From positions 4,924,001 through 4,988,000 of the forward strand of contig CP107851.1 of NCBI GenBank assembly GCA_036013505.1: 64,000 bases of DNA, given 5' to 3'. Under the pieces are notes generated by a model. That model was not told the origin of the DNA. It did not search any database and worked only from the letters and a program-made list of their open reading frames with translations. Numbering within the stretch: the first letter of the stretch is position 1; each line of letters begins with the position of its first letter. Made by a program: the position numbers and the translations under genes. Shown piece after piece: positions 41,638-49,874 of this stretch. The DNA is from Streptomyces sp. NBC_00510 (lineage in GTDB: Bacteria > Actinomycetota > Actinomycetes > Streptomycetales > Streptomycetaceae).

Positions 41638-42869
41638 ACGACCGCCCTCAGGACCTCTCACGGCGCCGTCTGCTCGGCACCGCCGGAGCGGCGGGCGCCG
41701 CGGGACTGCTCGTGGGCGGCACCTCGGGCGCCGTCACCGCGCACGCCACGCGGGACGAGGCCACCGCGCTGACCTCCGTCGGCGCCACGGCCGTCCCCTT
41801 CCACGGCACCCACCAGGCCGGCATCACCACCCCGCTGCAGGCCCGCGGCCACCTGGTCGCCTTCGACCTGGCCGCGGGCGCCGGGCGCAAGGGCGCCGCG
41901 GCGCTGCTGCGCCGCTGGTCGACGGCGGCCGAGGCGATGACGGAGGGCCGGGCCCCGTCGGGCGACAACCAGATCGCCCTGGACGCCGGGCCGTCCTCGC
42001 TCACCGTCACCTTCGGCTTCGGCCGCGGCTTCTTCGCCCGGACGGAGCTGACCGGGCGGATGCCGCAGGCGCTCGCCCCGCTGCCGGACTTCGCCTCCGA
42101 CGCGCTCGACCGCGGGCGCAGCGACGGCGACCTGTGGATTCAGATCGGCTCCGACGACGCCCTGGTCGCCTTCCACGCCCTGCGCGTGCTGCAGAAGGAG
42201 GCCGCGGGCACGGCGACGCTGCGCTGGCAGATGAACGGCTTCAACCGCACCCCGGGCACGACCGCCGAGCCCCGCACCGCCCGCAACCTGATGGGCCAGG
42301 TCGACGGCTCCAACAATCCCCGGCCCTCCGACCCCGACTTCGACGCCCGCGTCTTCGTCCCCGCCTCCGGCTCCCCGCAGTGGATGGCGGGCGGCTCCTA
42401 CGCGGTCGTCCGGCGCATCCGCATGCTGCTGGACACCTGGGACAACCTCCCCCCGGAGCGCCAGGAGAAGGTGATCGGGCGACGCAAGGCCGACGGCGCC
42501 CCGCTGTCCGGCGGCACCGAGGCGAGCAGGCCCGACCTCGACAAGCTCGGCCCGGACGGCCGTACCTTCGCGATCGCCGCCGACGCGCACGTCCGCGTCG
42601 CCGCCCCGGCCTCCAACGGCGGCGCGGCGATGCTGCGGCGCGGGTACTCGTACCACGACGGCTACCGTGACGACGGCGCACCGGACGCCGGACTGCTCTT
42701 CGTGGCCTGGCAGGCCGACCCGCTCAAGGGGTTCGTGCCGGTGCAGCGCAAACTCGACCGGGGCGACGGCCTGTCGCGCTTCCTGCGGCACGAGGCCAGC
42801 GGGCTCTTCGCGGTCCCGGGCGGCGCGGCACCGGGCGAGTACGTCGGCCAGCGGCTGCTGGAGTCCTGA
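41634..42869 (+). CDS. dtpA: Tat-exported Dyp-type haem peroxidase (DtpA-like)
   Basis: A 411-residue dye-decolourising peroxidase with a twin-arginine signal ('SRRRLLGTAGAAGAAGLLVG'). The family GxxDG motif is 'LMGQVDGSNNPRP' (catalytic Asp), the proximal haem His is likely in 'AIAADAHVRVAAP', and the distal Arg in 'AAMLRRGYSYHDG'. DtpA of S. lividans cooperates with Sco, ECuC and the radical copper oxidase GlxA during aerial growth; the gene order here is the same. Last gene of the copper operon. Confidence 0.94.
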   Translation: MNDRPQDLSRRRLLGTAGAAGAAGLLVGGTSGAVTAHATRDEATALTSVGATAVPFHGTHQAGITTPLQARGHLVAFDLAAGAGRKGAAALLRRWSTAAEAMTEGRAPSGDNQIALDAGPSSLTVTFGFGRGFFARTELTGRMPQALAPLPDFASDALDRGRSDGDLWIQIGSDDALVAFHALRVLQKEAAGTATLRWQMNGFNRTPGTTAEPRTARNLMGQVDGSNNPRPSDPDFDARVFVPASGSPQWMAGGSYAVVRRIRMLLDTWDNLPPERQEKVIGRRKADGAPLSGGTEASRPDLDKLGPDGRTFAIAADAHVRVAAPASNGGAAMLRRGYSYHDGYRDDGAPDAGLLFVAWQADPLKGFVPVQRKLDRGDGLSRFLRHEASGLFAVPGGAAPGEYVGQRLLES

Positions 42870-42905
42870 GGCGGGACTTCGGCGGCAGGGCCTAGGCTGA
42901 CAGAC

Positions 42906-43835
42906 ATGTCGCCGGCGAGCCGTTACACCTATCTCGGCCCTGAGGGCACCTTCACCGAGGCCGCGCTCCGGACGCTTCCGGAGGCCGCCACACGCGAGCT
43001 GGTCCCGATGGTCTCGGTGCAGGCCGCGCTCGACGCGGTGCGCAGCGGGGAGGCCGCGGCCGCCCTGGTGCCCATCGAGAACTCGATGGAGGGCGGCATC
43101 ACCGCGACGCTGGACGAACTGGCGGCGGGCACCCCGCTGATGATCTACCGCGAGGTGCGGCTGCACATCGCGTTCGCGCTGCTGGTGCGCCCGGGTACGG
43201 GGCTCGGGGACGTCAAGACGGTCACCGGTCACCCGGCGGCGCAGGTGCAGGTCCGCAAGTGGCTGACGGCGCACCTGCCGGACGCCGCGTGGGAGTCGGC
43301 GGCGTCGAACGCGGACGGGGCCCGGCTGGTGGCGGAGGGCCGGTACGACGCGGCGTTCGCGGGCGAGTTCGCGGCGCCGACGTACGGGCTGGAGCCGCTG
43401 GCCACGCAGATCCACGACGCGGCGAACGCCGAGACCCGTTTCGTGCTGGTCGGCCGTCCGGCCCGGCCGGTCGCGCCGACCGGCGCCGACAAGACCTCGG
43501 CGGTGTTCTGGCTGGGCGACGACCACCCCGGCGCGCTGCTGGAACTGCTGCAGGAGTACGCGGTGCGCGGGGTGAACCTGATCCGCATCGAGTCGCGGCC
43601 GACCGGCGAGGGGATCGGCCGGTACTGCTTCTCGGTGGACTGCGAGGGGCACATCACCGAGCGCCGGGTAGGCGAGGCGCTGATGGGCCTGAAGCGGATC
43701 TGTCCGCAGGTGCGTTTCCTCGGCTCGTACCCGCGCGCGGACGAGGTGCCGCCGCAGCAGCGCAAGGGGACCACGGACGAGGAGTTCACGGCCGCGGCGG
43801 ACTGGCTGGGGCGCGCCCTGGACGGGCGGGTCTGA
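42906..43835 (+). CDS. pheA: Prephenate dehydratase
   Basis: A 309-residue monofunctional enzyme that converts prephenate to phenylpyruvate in phenylalanine synthesis. The catalytic domain (1-185) has 'YLGPEGTFTEAALR', 'ALVPIENSMEGGITATLDEL' and 'TRFVLVG'. The ACT regulatory domain (about 200-280) has 'ALLELLQEYAVRGVNLIRIE' and 'ESRPTGEGIGRYCFSVDCEG', the phenylalanine-binding motif. It is 36 bases after dtpA but likely has its own promoter. Followed by the DnaA-box region. Confidence 0.96.
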   Translation: MSPASRYTYLGPEGTFTEAALRTLPEAATRELVPMVSVQAALDAVRSGEAAAALVPIENSMEGGITATLDELAAGTPLMIYREVRLHIAFALLVRPGTGLGDVKTVTGHPAAQVQVRKWLTAHLPDAAWESAASNADGARLVAEGRYDAAFAGEFAAPTYGLEPLATQIHDAANAETRFVLVGRPARPVAPTGADKTSAVFWLGDDHPGALLELLQEYAVRGVNLIRIESRPTGEGIGRYCFSVDCEGHITERRVGEALMGLKRICPQVRFLGSYPRADEVPPQQRKGTTDEEFTAAADWLGRALDGRV

Positions 43836-44420
43836 GGCGCTCGCGCACCGCTTCCCGGGGGCCTTCGGTGAACAACCGGTGGCCCCTTCGGTTGTCCACC
43901 GCGTTATCCACAGGCCCTTGCCGCGGGCTGGGGATAAGTCGACAGAACAAGTCGCCCAAGGAACCGCCAGATCGACAAATCGGCACACTCGCGCCAACTG
44001 GTCCCACAGACCCCCAGGTCATCATTCGTCATCCCAATACCTTCGAACAACTCGATAGAGGGAAGAGTTCTCACTCGAAAGTGAGTGTTAGGAGGGTTTG
44101 GACCGGGAATCCATGCCCCCGCACCCACCCCGCGGAATGATCAGGTCCATCTTCCACAGCCCATCCACACCCGCTGTGGACAAGTGAGGGGGACCCCCCT
44201 CCCCCTGTGGATAACTCTCCGCTCCGGACCTGCCCCAACTGCCTTTGTCCACAGGCCACATGCCCTCCCCGGAGGGACGCGAAGAATTCGGTTGACGGTA
44301 ACCGACCCGCCATTATCGGCCGTACGGCATTCCCCGCACCCGCTTTTCGAAGCGGACATAACACCCCATAAAGCACTTAACTTGTCGCGTCGGCACCCGG
44401 CGCACCGGTAGCCTGTTCCC
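43836..44420. promoter_or_regulatory. DnaA-box cluster in the pheA-serS intergenic region
   Basis: This 585-bp gap is much lower in G+C than its surroundings. Perfect 9-mer DnaA boxes are at 43904-43912 (TTATCCACA), 44175-44183 (TTGTCCACA, minus), 44206-44214 (TTATCCACA, minus) and 44245-44253 (TTGTCCACA). Near matches are at 43892-43900 and 43929-43937. A CTCACT-cgaa-AGTGAG hairpin lies at 44070-44085, and the serS promoter must be near its right end. No replication genes are adjacent, so this is not oriC; a DnaA-titrating locus like S. coelicolor D78 is likely. Confidence 0.8.
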
Positions 44421-45698
44421 GTGATTGACCTTCGCCTGCTTCGTGAGGACCCCGACCGTGTGCGCGCCTCCCAGCGCGCCCGTGGAGAGGACGTCGCGCT
44501 CGTCGACGCCCTGCTCTCCGCAGACGAGCGGCGCAGGTCGTCCAGTACCCGCTTCGACGAGCTGCGCGCGGAGCAGAAGTCGCTGGGCAAGCTGGTCGGC
44601 AAGGCCCAGGGCGAGGAGCGGGCCGAGCTGCTGAAGCGGGCCGAGCAGCTCAAGGCCTCCGTGAAGACCGCCGACGCCGAGCAGCACGAGGCCGCCGAGG
44701 AGGCGCACCGCCTCCTGCTGCAGCTCGGCAACATCGTCCACCCGGACGCCCCCGTCGGCGGCGAGGAGGACTTCGTCGTCAAGGAGGTCATCGGCAGCCC
44801 GCGCGACTTCGCGGCCGAGGGCTTCGAGCCCAGGGACCACATCGACCTCGGCGAGCTGCTCGGCGCCATCGACGTCGACCGCGGCGCCAAGGTCTCCGGC
44901 TCGCGCTTCTACTACCTGACCGGCCCCGGCGCCCTGCTGGAGCTGGCCCTGGTCAACGCGGCCATCGCGCAGGCCACCGCGGCCGGCTTCGTCCCGGTGC
45001 TGACCCCGACGCTGGTCAAGCCGGAGGCCATGGCCGGCACCGGCTACCTCGGCCAGGTCGAGGACGACGTGTACTACCTGGAGAAGGACGGCCTGTACCT
45101 GGTCGGCACCTCCGAGGTCCCGCTCGCCGCGTACCACATGGACGAGATCATCGAGGCGTCGAAGCTGCCGCTGCGCTACGCGGGCTTCTCGCCCTGCTAC
45201 CGGCGCGAGGCGGGCTCGTACGGCAAGGACACCCGCGGCATCATCCGCGTCCACCAGTTCGACAAGGTGGAGATGTTCGTCTTCACCCGCCCCGAGGACG
45301 CCGAGGCCGAGCACGCCCGGCTGCTGGAGTGGGAGAAGCAGTGGCTGACCTCGCTCGAGCTGCCCTTCCGGGTGATCGAGCTGGCCTCGGGTGACCTGGG
45401 CTCCTCGGCGGCGCGCAAGTTCGACTGCGAGGCGTGGATCCCCACCCAGGGCAAGTACCGCGAGCTGACCTCGACCTCGAACACCACCGAGTTCCAGGCC
45501 CGCCGGCTCTCCGTGCGGCTGCGGGACGAGAACGGCACCCGCCCGCTGGCCACACTCAACGGCACCCTGTGCGCCATCCCGCGCACCATCGTCGCCATCC
45601 TGGAGAACCACCAGCAGGCCGACGGCTCGGTCCGCGTCCCCGAGGTGCTGCGCCCGTACCTGGGCGGCCGTGAGGTGCTGGAGCCGGTAGCCAAGTGA
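44421..45698 (+). CDS. serS: Seryl-tRNA synthetase
   Basis: A 425-residue class II synthetase that charges tRNA-Ser with serine; three tRNA-Ser/Arg genes are in this window. The N-terminal coiled-coil arm (about 1-110) binds the long variable arm. Motif 2 is 'GFSPCYRREAGSYGKDTRGI' and motif 3 is in 'NGTLCAIPRTIVAILENHQQ'. 'TSEVPLAAYHMDEI' is also typical. GTG start. Its stop overlaps the HAD phosphatase start (GTGA, 45695-45698). No T-box leader is visible. Confidence 0.97.
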   Translation: MIDLRLLREDPDRVRASQRARGEDVALVDALLSADERRRSSSTRFDELRAEQKSLGKLVGKAQGEERAELLKRAEQLKASVKTADAEQHEAAEEAHRLLLQLGNIVHPDAPVGGEEDFVVKEVIGSPRDFAAEGFEPRDHIDLGELLGAIDVDRGAKVSGSRFYYLTGPGALLELALVNAAIAQATAAGFVPVLTPTLVKPEAMAGTGYLGQVEDDVYYLEKDGLYLVGTSEVPLAAYHMDEIIEASKLPLRYAGFSPCYRREAGSYGKDTRGIIRVHQFDKVEMFVFTRPEDAEAEHARLLEWEKQWLTSLELPFRVIELASGDLGSSAARKFDCEAWIPTQGKYRELTSTSNTTEFQARRLSVRLRDENGTRPLATLNGTLCAIPRTIVAILENHQQADGSVRVPEVLRPYLGGREVLEPVAK

Positions 45699-46510
45699 CC
45701 GCCCCGCTCCCCTACCGTCTGGTCGCGACGGATCTCGACGGCACGCTGCTCGGCCCCGACCACACCGTCTCCGGACGTTCGCGCAAGGCGCTCGCTGCGG
45801 CCACCGCGGCGGGTGCCGATCACATCGTCGTCACCGGCCGCCCGGTGGCCCGTACGGTGCACGTCCTGGAGGACCTGGGCTACGAGGGCCTGGCCGTCTG
45901 CATGCAGGGCGCGCAGGTCTACCACGCGGGCGAGCGGCGGCTGCTGACCTCGGTCACGCTGGACCGGCAGACCGCCCGGACGGCGCTGGCCAAGATCGAG
46001 GCGGAGACCGGCCCGCTGGCCGTGGCGGCGGCGCTCGACGGCATCGACGGCGACATCGTGCTCGGCCCCGGCTACCGGCTGTTCGACTCGGAGCTGCCGG
46101 TGGGCGGCGAGGTGGACGACGTGGAGGGGCTGTGGGCGTCGCCCGTCAGCAAGCTCTACGTCCAGCATCCGCGACTGGGCGACGACGAGCTCGCGCACGC
46201 GGCGACCACGGCCGCCGGGGGCCTGGTCAGCGCCGTGATGTCCGGTACGGGCATCGTGGAGCTGCTGCCGCTGGGGCTGTCCAAGGCCCGGGGGCTGTCG
46301 CTGGCCGCCCGCCGGCTGGGCGTGACGGCCGCCGAGACCATCGCCTTCGGCGACATGCCCAACGACCTGCCGATGTTCGAGTGGGCGGCCCACGGCGTCG
46401 CGATGGGCAACGCCCACCCGCTGCTGAAGGCGGCCGCCGACGAGGTCACGGCCTCCAACGGCGAGGACGGGATCGCCCTGGTCCTGGAGCGGCTCTTCCC
46501 CGGGGCGTGA
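45695..46510 (+). CDS. HAD-family (Cof-type) phosphatase
   Basis: A 271-residue HAD-superfamily phosphatase with a C2b cap. Motif I is 'VATDLDGTLLGPDH', motif II 'HIVVTGRPVART', the Lys motif 'GLSKARGLSLAARRLG', and motif IV 'IAFGDMPNDLPMFEWA'. It probably acts on sugar phosphates or nucleotides. It is translationally coupled to serS. Its last 65 bases overlap the convergent rhomboid-like gene. A paralogue lies at 54863-55723. Confidence 0.92.
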   Translation: MTAPLPYRLVATDLDGTLLGPDHTVSGRSRKALAAATAAGADHIVVTGRPVARTVHVLEDLGYEGLAVCMQGAQVYHAGERRLLTSVTLDRQTARTALAKIEAETGPLAVAAALDGIDGDIVLGPGYRLFDSELPVGGEVDDVEGLWASPVSKLYVQHPRLGDDELAHAATTAAGGLVSAVMSGTGIVELLPLGLSKARGLSLAARRLGVTAAETIAFGDMPNDLPMFEWAAHGVAMGNAHPLLKAAADEVTASNGEDGIALVLERLFPGA

Positions 46511-47180
46511 GCCCGCGGCACGCGAGGCCGATCAGCAGGGCGATGACGTGCCCGAGGTCGGTGTAGGTGCGCCCCGGTGCGACCAGGGGGTACGCGAAGA
46601 AGCCCGCGGCCGCGAGCAGGTAGGGCAGCCGCCAGGGCGGTCGTACGCGGTGGGTGAGCACGCCGATGGCCCCGGCCAGCCCGTAGCTGACGCCGATGTC
46701 GACGGTGTGGGCGAGCGAGGCCGGCAGCCGGTCCGCGTGGATGCCGAGCAGCACGGCCTGCTGGCTGAGGACGCTGGCCCCGACGTGGGCCAGGGCCACG
46801 ACGCCGAGCCAGCGCCGGGTGCCCAGCCAGCGCTCGGCGGGGGCGTGGACGGCCTCGAAGCAGAGCGCGTACAGCCCGAAGGCCGCCGGGGACTCGGTCC
46901 ACAGCGCGCTGCCGACCAGCGCCCGCACCGGCTGGGAGCCGAGCTCCGCCAGGTTGGTGCTGTTGTGGTGTAGCAGGAAGGACCTCAGGTCCGGCGGGGC
47001 GGCCGCCATGATGCCGCTGGTCACGGCGAGGGCCAGCAGCCAGATGTGCGTGCCGGGGGCGGAGCGCACCCAGGCCCGCACCTCGGGGACGACGACCCGG
47101 GCCGCCGCGCCGCTCAGTGCGGTGCGGCGGCGCCCGGTGCCGGCGGTGCCGGCCGCCTCGTCCGTTGCCATCCCCTCCAT
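46446..47180 (-). CDS. Rhomboid-like integral membrane protein
   Basis: A 244-residue protein with about five to six membrane helices. 'HIWLLALAVTSGIMAAAPP' opens the core, and 'VDIGVSYGLAGAIGVLTHRV' and 'YTDLGHVIALLIGLACRG' occupy the positions of the rhomboid serine and histidine helices. The canonical GxSG is replaced by 'GVSYGLAG', so proteolysis is not assured. The tail is Arg/Pro-rich and its coding overlaps the 3' end of the HAD phosphatase gene by 65 bases in antisense. Confidence 0.8.
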   Translation of the reverse strand: MEGMATDEAAGTAGTGRRRTALSGAAARVVVPEVRAWVRSAPGTHIWLLALAVTSGIMAAAPPDLRSFLLHHNSTNLAELGSQPVRALVGSALWTESPAAFGLYALCFEAVHAPAERWLGTRRWLGVVALAHVGASVLSQQAVLLGIHADRLPASLAHTVDIGVSYGLAGAIGVLTHRVRPPWRLPYLLAAAGFFAYPLVAPGRTYTDLGHVIALLIGLACRGLTPRGRAAPGPGRSRPRRWRP

Positions 47181-47212
47181 CGTGCGGCAGGGGGACGGCT
47201 GCTTCAGCGGGT

Positions 47213-47821
47213 TCAGGCCGCCTTGATCGCGGAGATGTCGAAGGTCAGCTTGACCTTGTCGCTGATCAGGACGCCGCCGCCCTCGAGGGCCGCGTTGTAG
47301 GTGAGGCCCCAGTCGCCGCGGTTGACGGTCGTCGAGCCCTCGAAACCGACACGGAGGTTGCCGTAGGGGTCGGTGGCGGAGCCGTTGTAGGTGAAGTCGA
47401 TGGAGACCGGCTTGGTGGTGTCCTTGATCGTGAGGTCACCGTGCATGCGGTAGGTCTCGTCGTCGACCTGCTCGGCGGAGCTGCTGCGGAAGCTGATCTC
47501 CGGGTAGGTGGCGGCGTCGAAGAAGTCGCCGGTGCGCAGGTGCTCGTCGCGCTGGGCCTGGTTGGTGTCGATGCTGACGACCTTGATGGTGACCTCGGCG
47601 GAGGAGTTGGCCGGCTTGCCGCCGTCCAGCTGCAGCTTGCCCTCGTACTCCGCGAACTGGCCGCGCACGGTGGTGACCATCGCGTGGCGCACGGCGAAGC
47701 CGACCTCGCTGTGGGTCGGGTCGATCGTGTACTCGCCGGTCAGGTGCGCCAGGTCGGCGGACGGCGCGGTGGTGACGGCAGCGGTCTCGGTGGCATCGCT
47801 CTTGCGATTGAACAGGCCCAT
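47213..47821 (-). CDS. YceI-family lipid-binding-like protein
   Basis: A 202-residue protein. The YceI barrel begins at about residue 29 ('GEYTIDPTHSEVGFAVRHAM') and includes 'RDEHLRTGDFFDAATYPEIS' and 'LTIKDTTKPVSIDFTY'. There is no signal peptide; a short Lys/Thr-rich N-terminus precedes the barrel. AAGGAG lies 6 bases before the ATG. A palindrome (47882-47897) 60 bases upstream is a candidate MarR-type operator. Many actinobacterial YceI genes are stress-inducible; the ligand is unknown. Confidence 0.92.
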   Translation of the reverse strand: MGLFNRKSDATETAAVTTAPSADLAHLTGEYTIDPTHSEVGFAVRHAMVTTVRGQFAEYEGKLQLDGGKPANSSAEVTIKVVSIDTNQAQRDEHLRTGDFFDAATYPEISFRSSSAEQVDDETYRMHGDLTIKDTTKPVSIDFTYNGSATDPYGNLRVGFEGSTTVNRGDWGLTYNAALEGGGVLISDKVKLTFDISAIKAA

Positions 47822-47847
47822 GACTAACTCCTTGGGGACGCGTTGGT

Positions 47848-48114
47848 TTACGATTCAACCTCCTTCACGGTAGCGGCATTCCCTTGAATTCTCAAGGAGT
47901 CCTGTGATCCAGCCCACTTCCGGGGGACGAGGACGAAGCGCCGGCGGTCCCGGGCACGGGACCACCGGCGGCGGAGCCCGGCGGCGGCACGCGCGGCGAG
48001 CGCGTCGACGTGGCGGGCCAGCTCCGGGCTGAACAGCGCGATGAGCAGGCCGAGGGCGGCCAGGAACACACCCACGGCGAAGAGCAGCGGAGTCTCGGAC
48101 GTCACGCCGCACAT
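47848..48114 (-). CDS. Small membrane protein, unknown; C-terminus doubtful
   Basis: An 88-residue frame: one membrane helix ('LLFAVGVFLAALGLLIALFS') and an Arg-rich amphipathic region ('AAGLRRRWSRARDRRRFVLV'). G/C third positions are strong through 'LVPRKW' but vanish over the last 21 codons, which coincide with the YceI promoter region and its palindrome. The gene may have lost its original stop or contain a frameshift. Alternative start GTG 48105. Function unknown. Confidence 0.45.
   Translation of the reverse strand: MCGVTSETPLLFAVGVFLAALGLLIALFSPELARHVDALAARAAAGLRRRWSRARDRRRFVLVPRKWAGSQDSLRIQGNAATVKEVES
47882..47897. promoter_or_regulatory. Palindromic operator candidate upstream of YceI
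   Basis: CCTTGAATTCTCAAGG is a perfect 6-bp inverted repeat with a 4-base centre. TTGAA/TTCAA half-sites (another GATTCAACC at 47851-47859) are typical of MarR-family operators. It is 60 bases upstream of the YceI start. Confidence 0.55.
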
Positions 48115-48149
48115 CTGACAATCCGATGTGCGGACGTCGGGGGAGCAGG

Positions 48150-48182
48150 GCCGCCCGGGCGGAAGAAGACCACCCGGGCGGC
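48150..48182 (-). terminator. Terminator of the ABC exporter operon
   Basis: GCCGCCCGGG pairs with CCCGGGCGGC around a 13-base loop, 31 bases after the last permease stop. Confidence 0.75.
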
Positions 48183-48213
48183 TTACGGTAGGACGGGCCC
48201 TAGGCCGGAACGA

Positions 48214-48933
48214 TCACTCCTCGCCGGCCAGCGTCAGCGACCGCATCCGCTGCCCCGCGAAGGCCGTCGCGGCGAGGGTGACGCCGACCAGCAGCACCAC
48301 CGCGAGCGGCAGCCCCACGTCGGAGGTCACCGTGCCCTCGCCGGCGATCTTCTGGGCCAGCGCCAGGGCCCACTGCTGCACGCTCAGCGTGCGCGCCCCC
48401 GGCACCAGGCTGCCGATCAGCGACTCCCAGATCAGCGCGTAGACCAGGCCGAAGACCACCGCCTGCCGGGTCACCACGCCCAGCAGCAGGAAGATCGCCG
48501 CGTAGGTGACGGAGGCGACCGCCGCCGCGGCGGTGAACGCGACCGCGATGCCCTGGCTGTTGCCGTTGAGGATGAACCCGGCGATCAGCGTCGGCACCGC
48601 CGAGAAGACCACCGACACCGCGATGGCGACCAGCAGCTTGGTGACGATGATCGTCGGCCGCCGTACCGGCTTGGCCAGCAGGTAGATGATCGAGCCGTCG
48701 TCGATCTCCGGCCCGATGGCGCCGGTGCCGGCGATCACGCCGACCAGCGGCACCATCGTCGCCAGCGCGAAACCGCCCAGCACCGAACTCGCGATGGAGT
48801 CGTCGGCGCCGACCAGCGCCCGCACCGCCACGGAGATCAGGATCAGCAGCGCGGGCAAGGCGAACAGGACCAGGGCCCGGCGGCGGCCCAGCAGCCCCCG
48901 GTAGGTCAGCCTGGCCACGGTGGGATTGAACAT
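48214..48933 (-). CDS. ABC-2 transporter permease
   Basis: A 239-residue membrane protein with six helices, including 'ALVLFALPALLILISVAVRA', 'LGGFALATMVPLVGVIAGTG' and 'VYALIWESLIGSLVPGARTL'. The ABC-2 signature region 'GPEIDDGSIIYLLAKPVRRP' is typical of drug/bacteriocin-type exporters. It follows the ATPase at 48957 by 23 bases and is last in the operon. Confidence 0.9.
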   Translation of the reverse strand: MFNPTVARLTYRGLLGRRRALVLFALPALLILISVAVRALVGADDSIASSVLGGFALATMVPLVGVIAGTGAIGPEIDDGSIIYLLAKPVRRPTIIVTKLLVAIAVSVVFSAVPTLIAGFILNGNSQGIAVAFTAAAAVASVTYAAIFLLLGVVTRQAVVFGLVYALIWESLIGSLVPGARTLSVQQWALALAQKIAGEGTVTSDVGLPLAVVLLVGVTLAATAFAGQRMRSLTLAGEE

Positions 48934-48956
48934 CGGAGCTCCTTACAGCCGTGTGC

Positions 48957-49874
48957 CTACGCCGTGACCAGGTAGGAGAAGACGCTCTCCAGGGACTCGT
49001 CGGACGGCGAGACCGTGTAGAGCCGGATGCCCCGCTCCCGCGCGACGCGCGGCAGCAGCTCGGTGAAGCCGGCGAAGTCGATCGCCTGGATGCGCAGCGC
49101 CCGCTCCTTCCAGTCCAGCTCGATGGCGGCCGTGGACCCGTCCGCGATCAGCGCGGCGGCGAGCGCCCGGTCGTCGCTGGAGCGCACCAGGTAGCGGTGC
49201 GGCCGGTCCGTCATGAGCCGGCGGATCTTGCGGAAGTCGCCCGAGGCGGCGTGCCGGCCGGCGACGACCACCTCGATGTGGCTCGCCAGCTGCTCGACCT
49301 CCTCCAGGATGTGCGAGGAGAACAGCACCGTGCGGCCCTCGGCGCCCATCCGCCGCAGCAGGTCCATCAGGTGCAGCCGCTGCCGGGGGTCCATGCCGTT
49401 GAAGGGCTCGTCCAGCAGCAGCACCGACGGGTCGTGCACGAGCGCGGAGGCCATCTTGGCGCGCTGCCGCATGCCCTTGCTGTACGTGGAGACCGGCCGG
49501 TCCTGGGCGAACTCCATCTCGACCGTGGCCAGGGCGCGCTGCGCCGCCGCCCCCGGGTCCGCCAGCCCGTGCAGTTCGGCGTTGGCGACCACGAACTCCC
49601 GGGCCGTCAGGAAGTCGTACATCGCCTCCCGTTCGGGGACGATGCCGATGTGCCGGTACACCTGCTCGTTGCGCCAGACCGTGGCGCCGTCGAGGGTGAC
49701 GGTGCCGGCCGAGGGGGCCAGGAAACCGCCCATCATGTTGATCAGGGTGGACTTGCCCGCGCCGTTGGGGCCGAGGAGCCCGGTGACGCCGGGGCCGATC
49801 GTCATCGTCACGTCGTTGACGGCGACGACGTTGCCGAACCAGCGGGACACGTGGTCGATGGACAGGGTGGTCAC
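48957..49874 (-). CDS. ABC transporter ATP-binding protein
   Basis: A 305-residue ATPase. Walker A is 'GLLGPNGAGKSTLINMM', the signature 'YSKGMRQRAKMASALVHDP', Walker B 'VLLLDEPFNGMD', and the H-loop 'LFSSHILEEVEQL'. A C-terminal region of about 80 residues, typical of ABC-2 exporters, follows. GTG at 49874 overlaps the upstream permease stop (GTGA). Partner of permease 48214. Confidence 0.94.
   Translation of the reverse strand: MTTLSIDHVSRWFGNVVAVNDVTMTIGPGVTGLLGPNGAGKSTLINMMGGFLAPSAGTVTLDGATVWRNEQVYRHIGIVPEREAMYDFLTAREFVVANAELHGLADPGAAAQRALATVEMEFAQDRPVSTYSKGMRQRAKMASALVHDPSVLLLDEPFNGMDPRQRLHLMDLLRRMGAEGRTVLFSSHILEEVEQLASHIEVVVAGRHAASGDFRKIRRLMTDRPHRYLVRSSDDRALAAALIADGSTAAIELDWKERALRIQAIDFAGFTELLPRVARERGIRLYTVSPSDESLESVFSYLVTA

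Noticed and set aside
43836..44420. oriC
   Set aside because: No dnaA, dnaN or other oriC-flanking genes; only four perfect boxes rather than the many expected for a Streptomyces origin.
44254..44420. T-box or riboswitch leader for serS
   Set aside because: No T-box sequence or stable stem series seen; serS has an apparently simple short leader.
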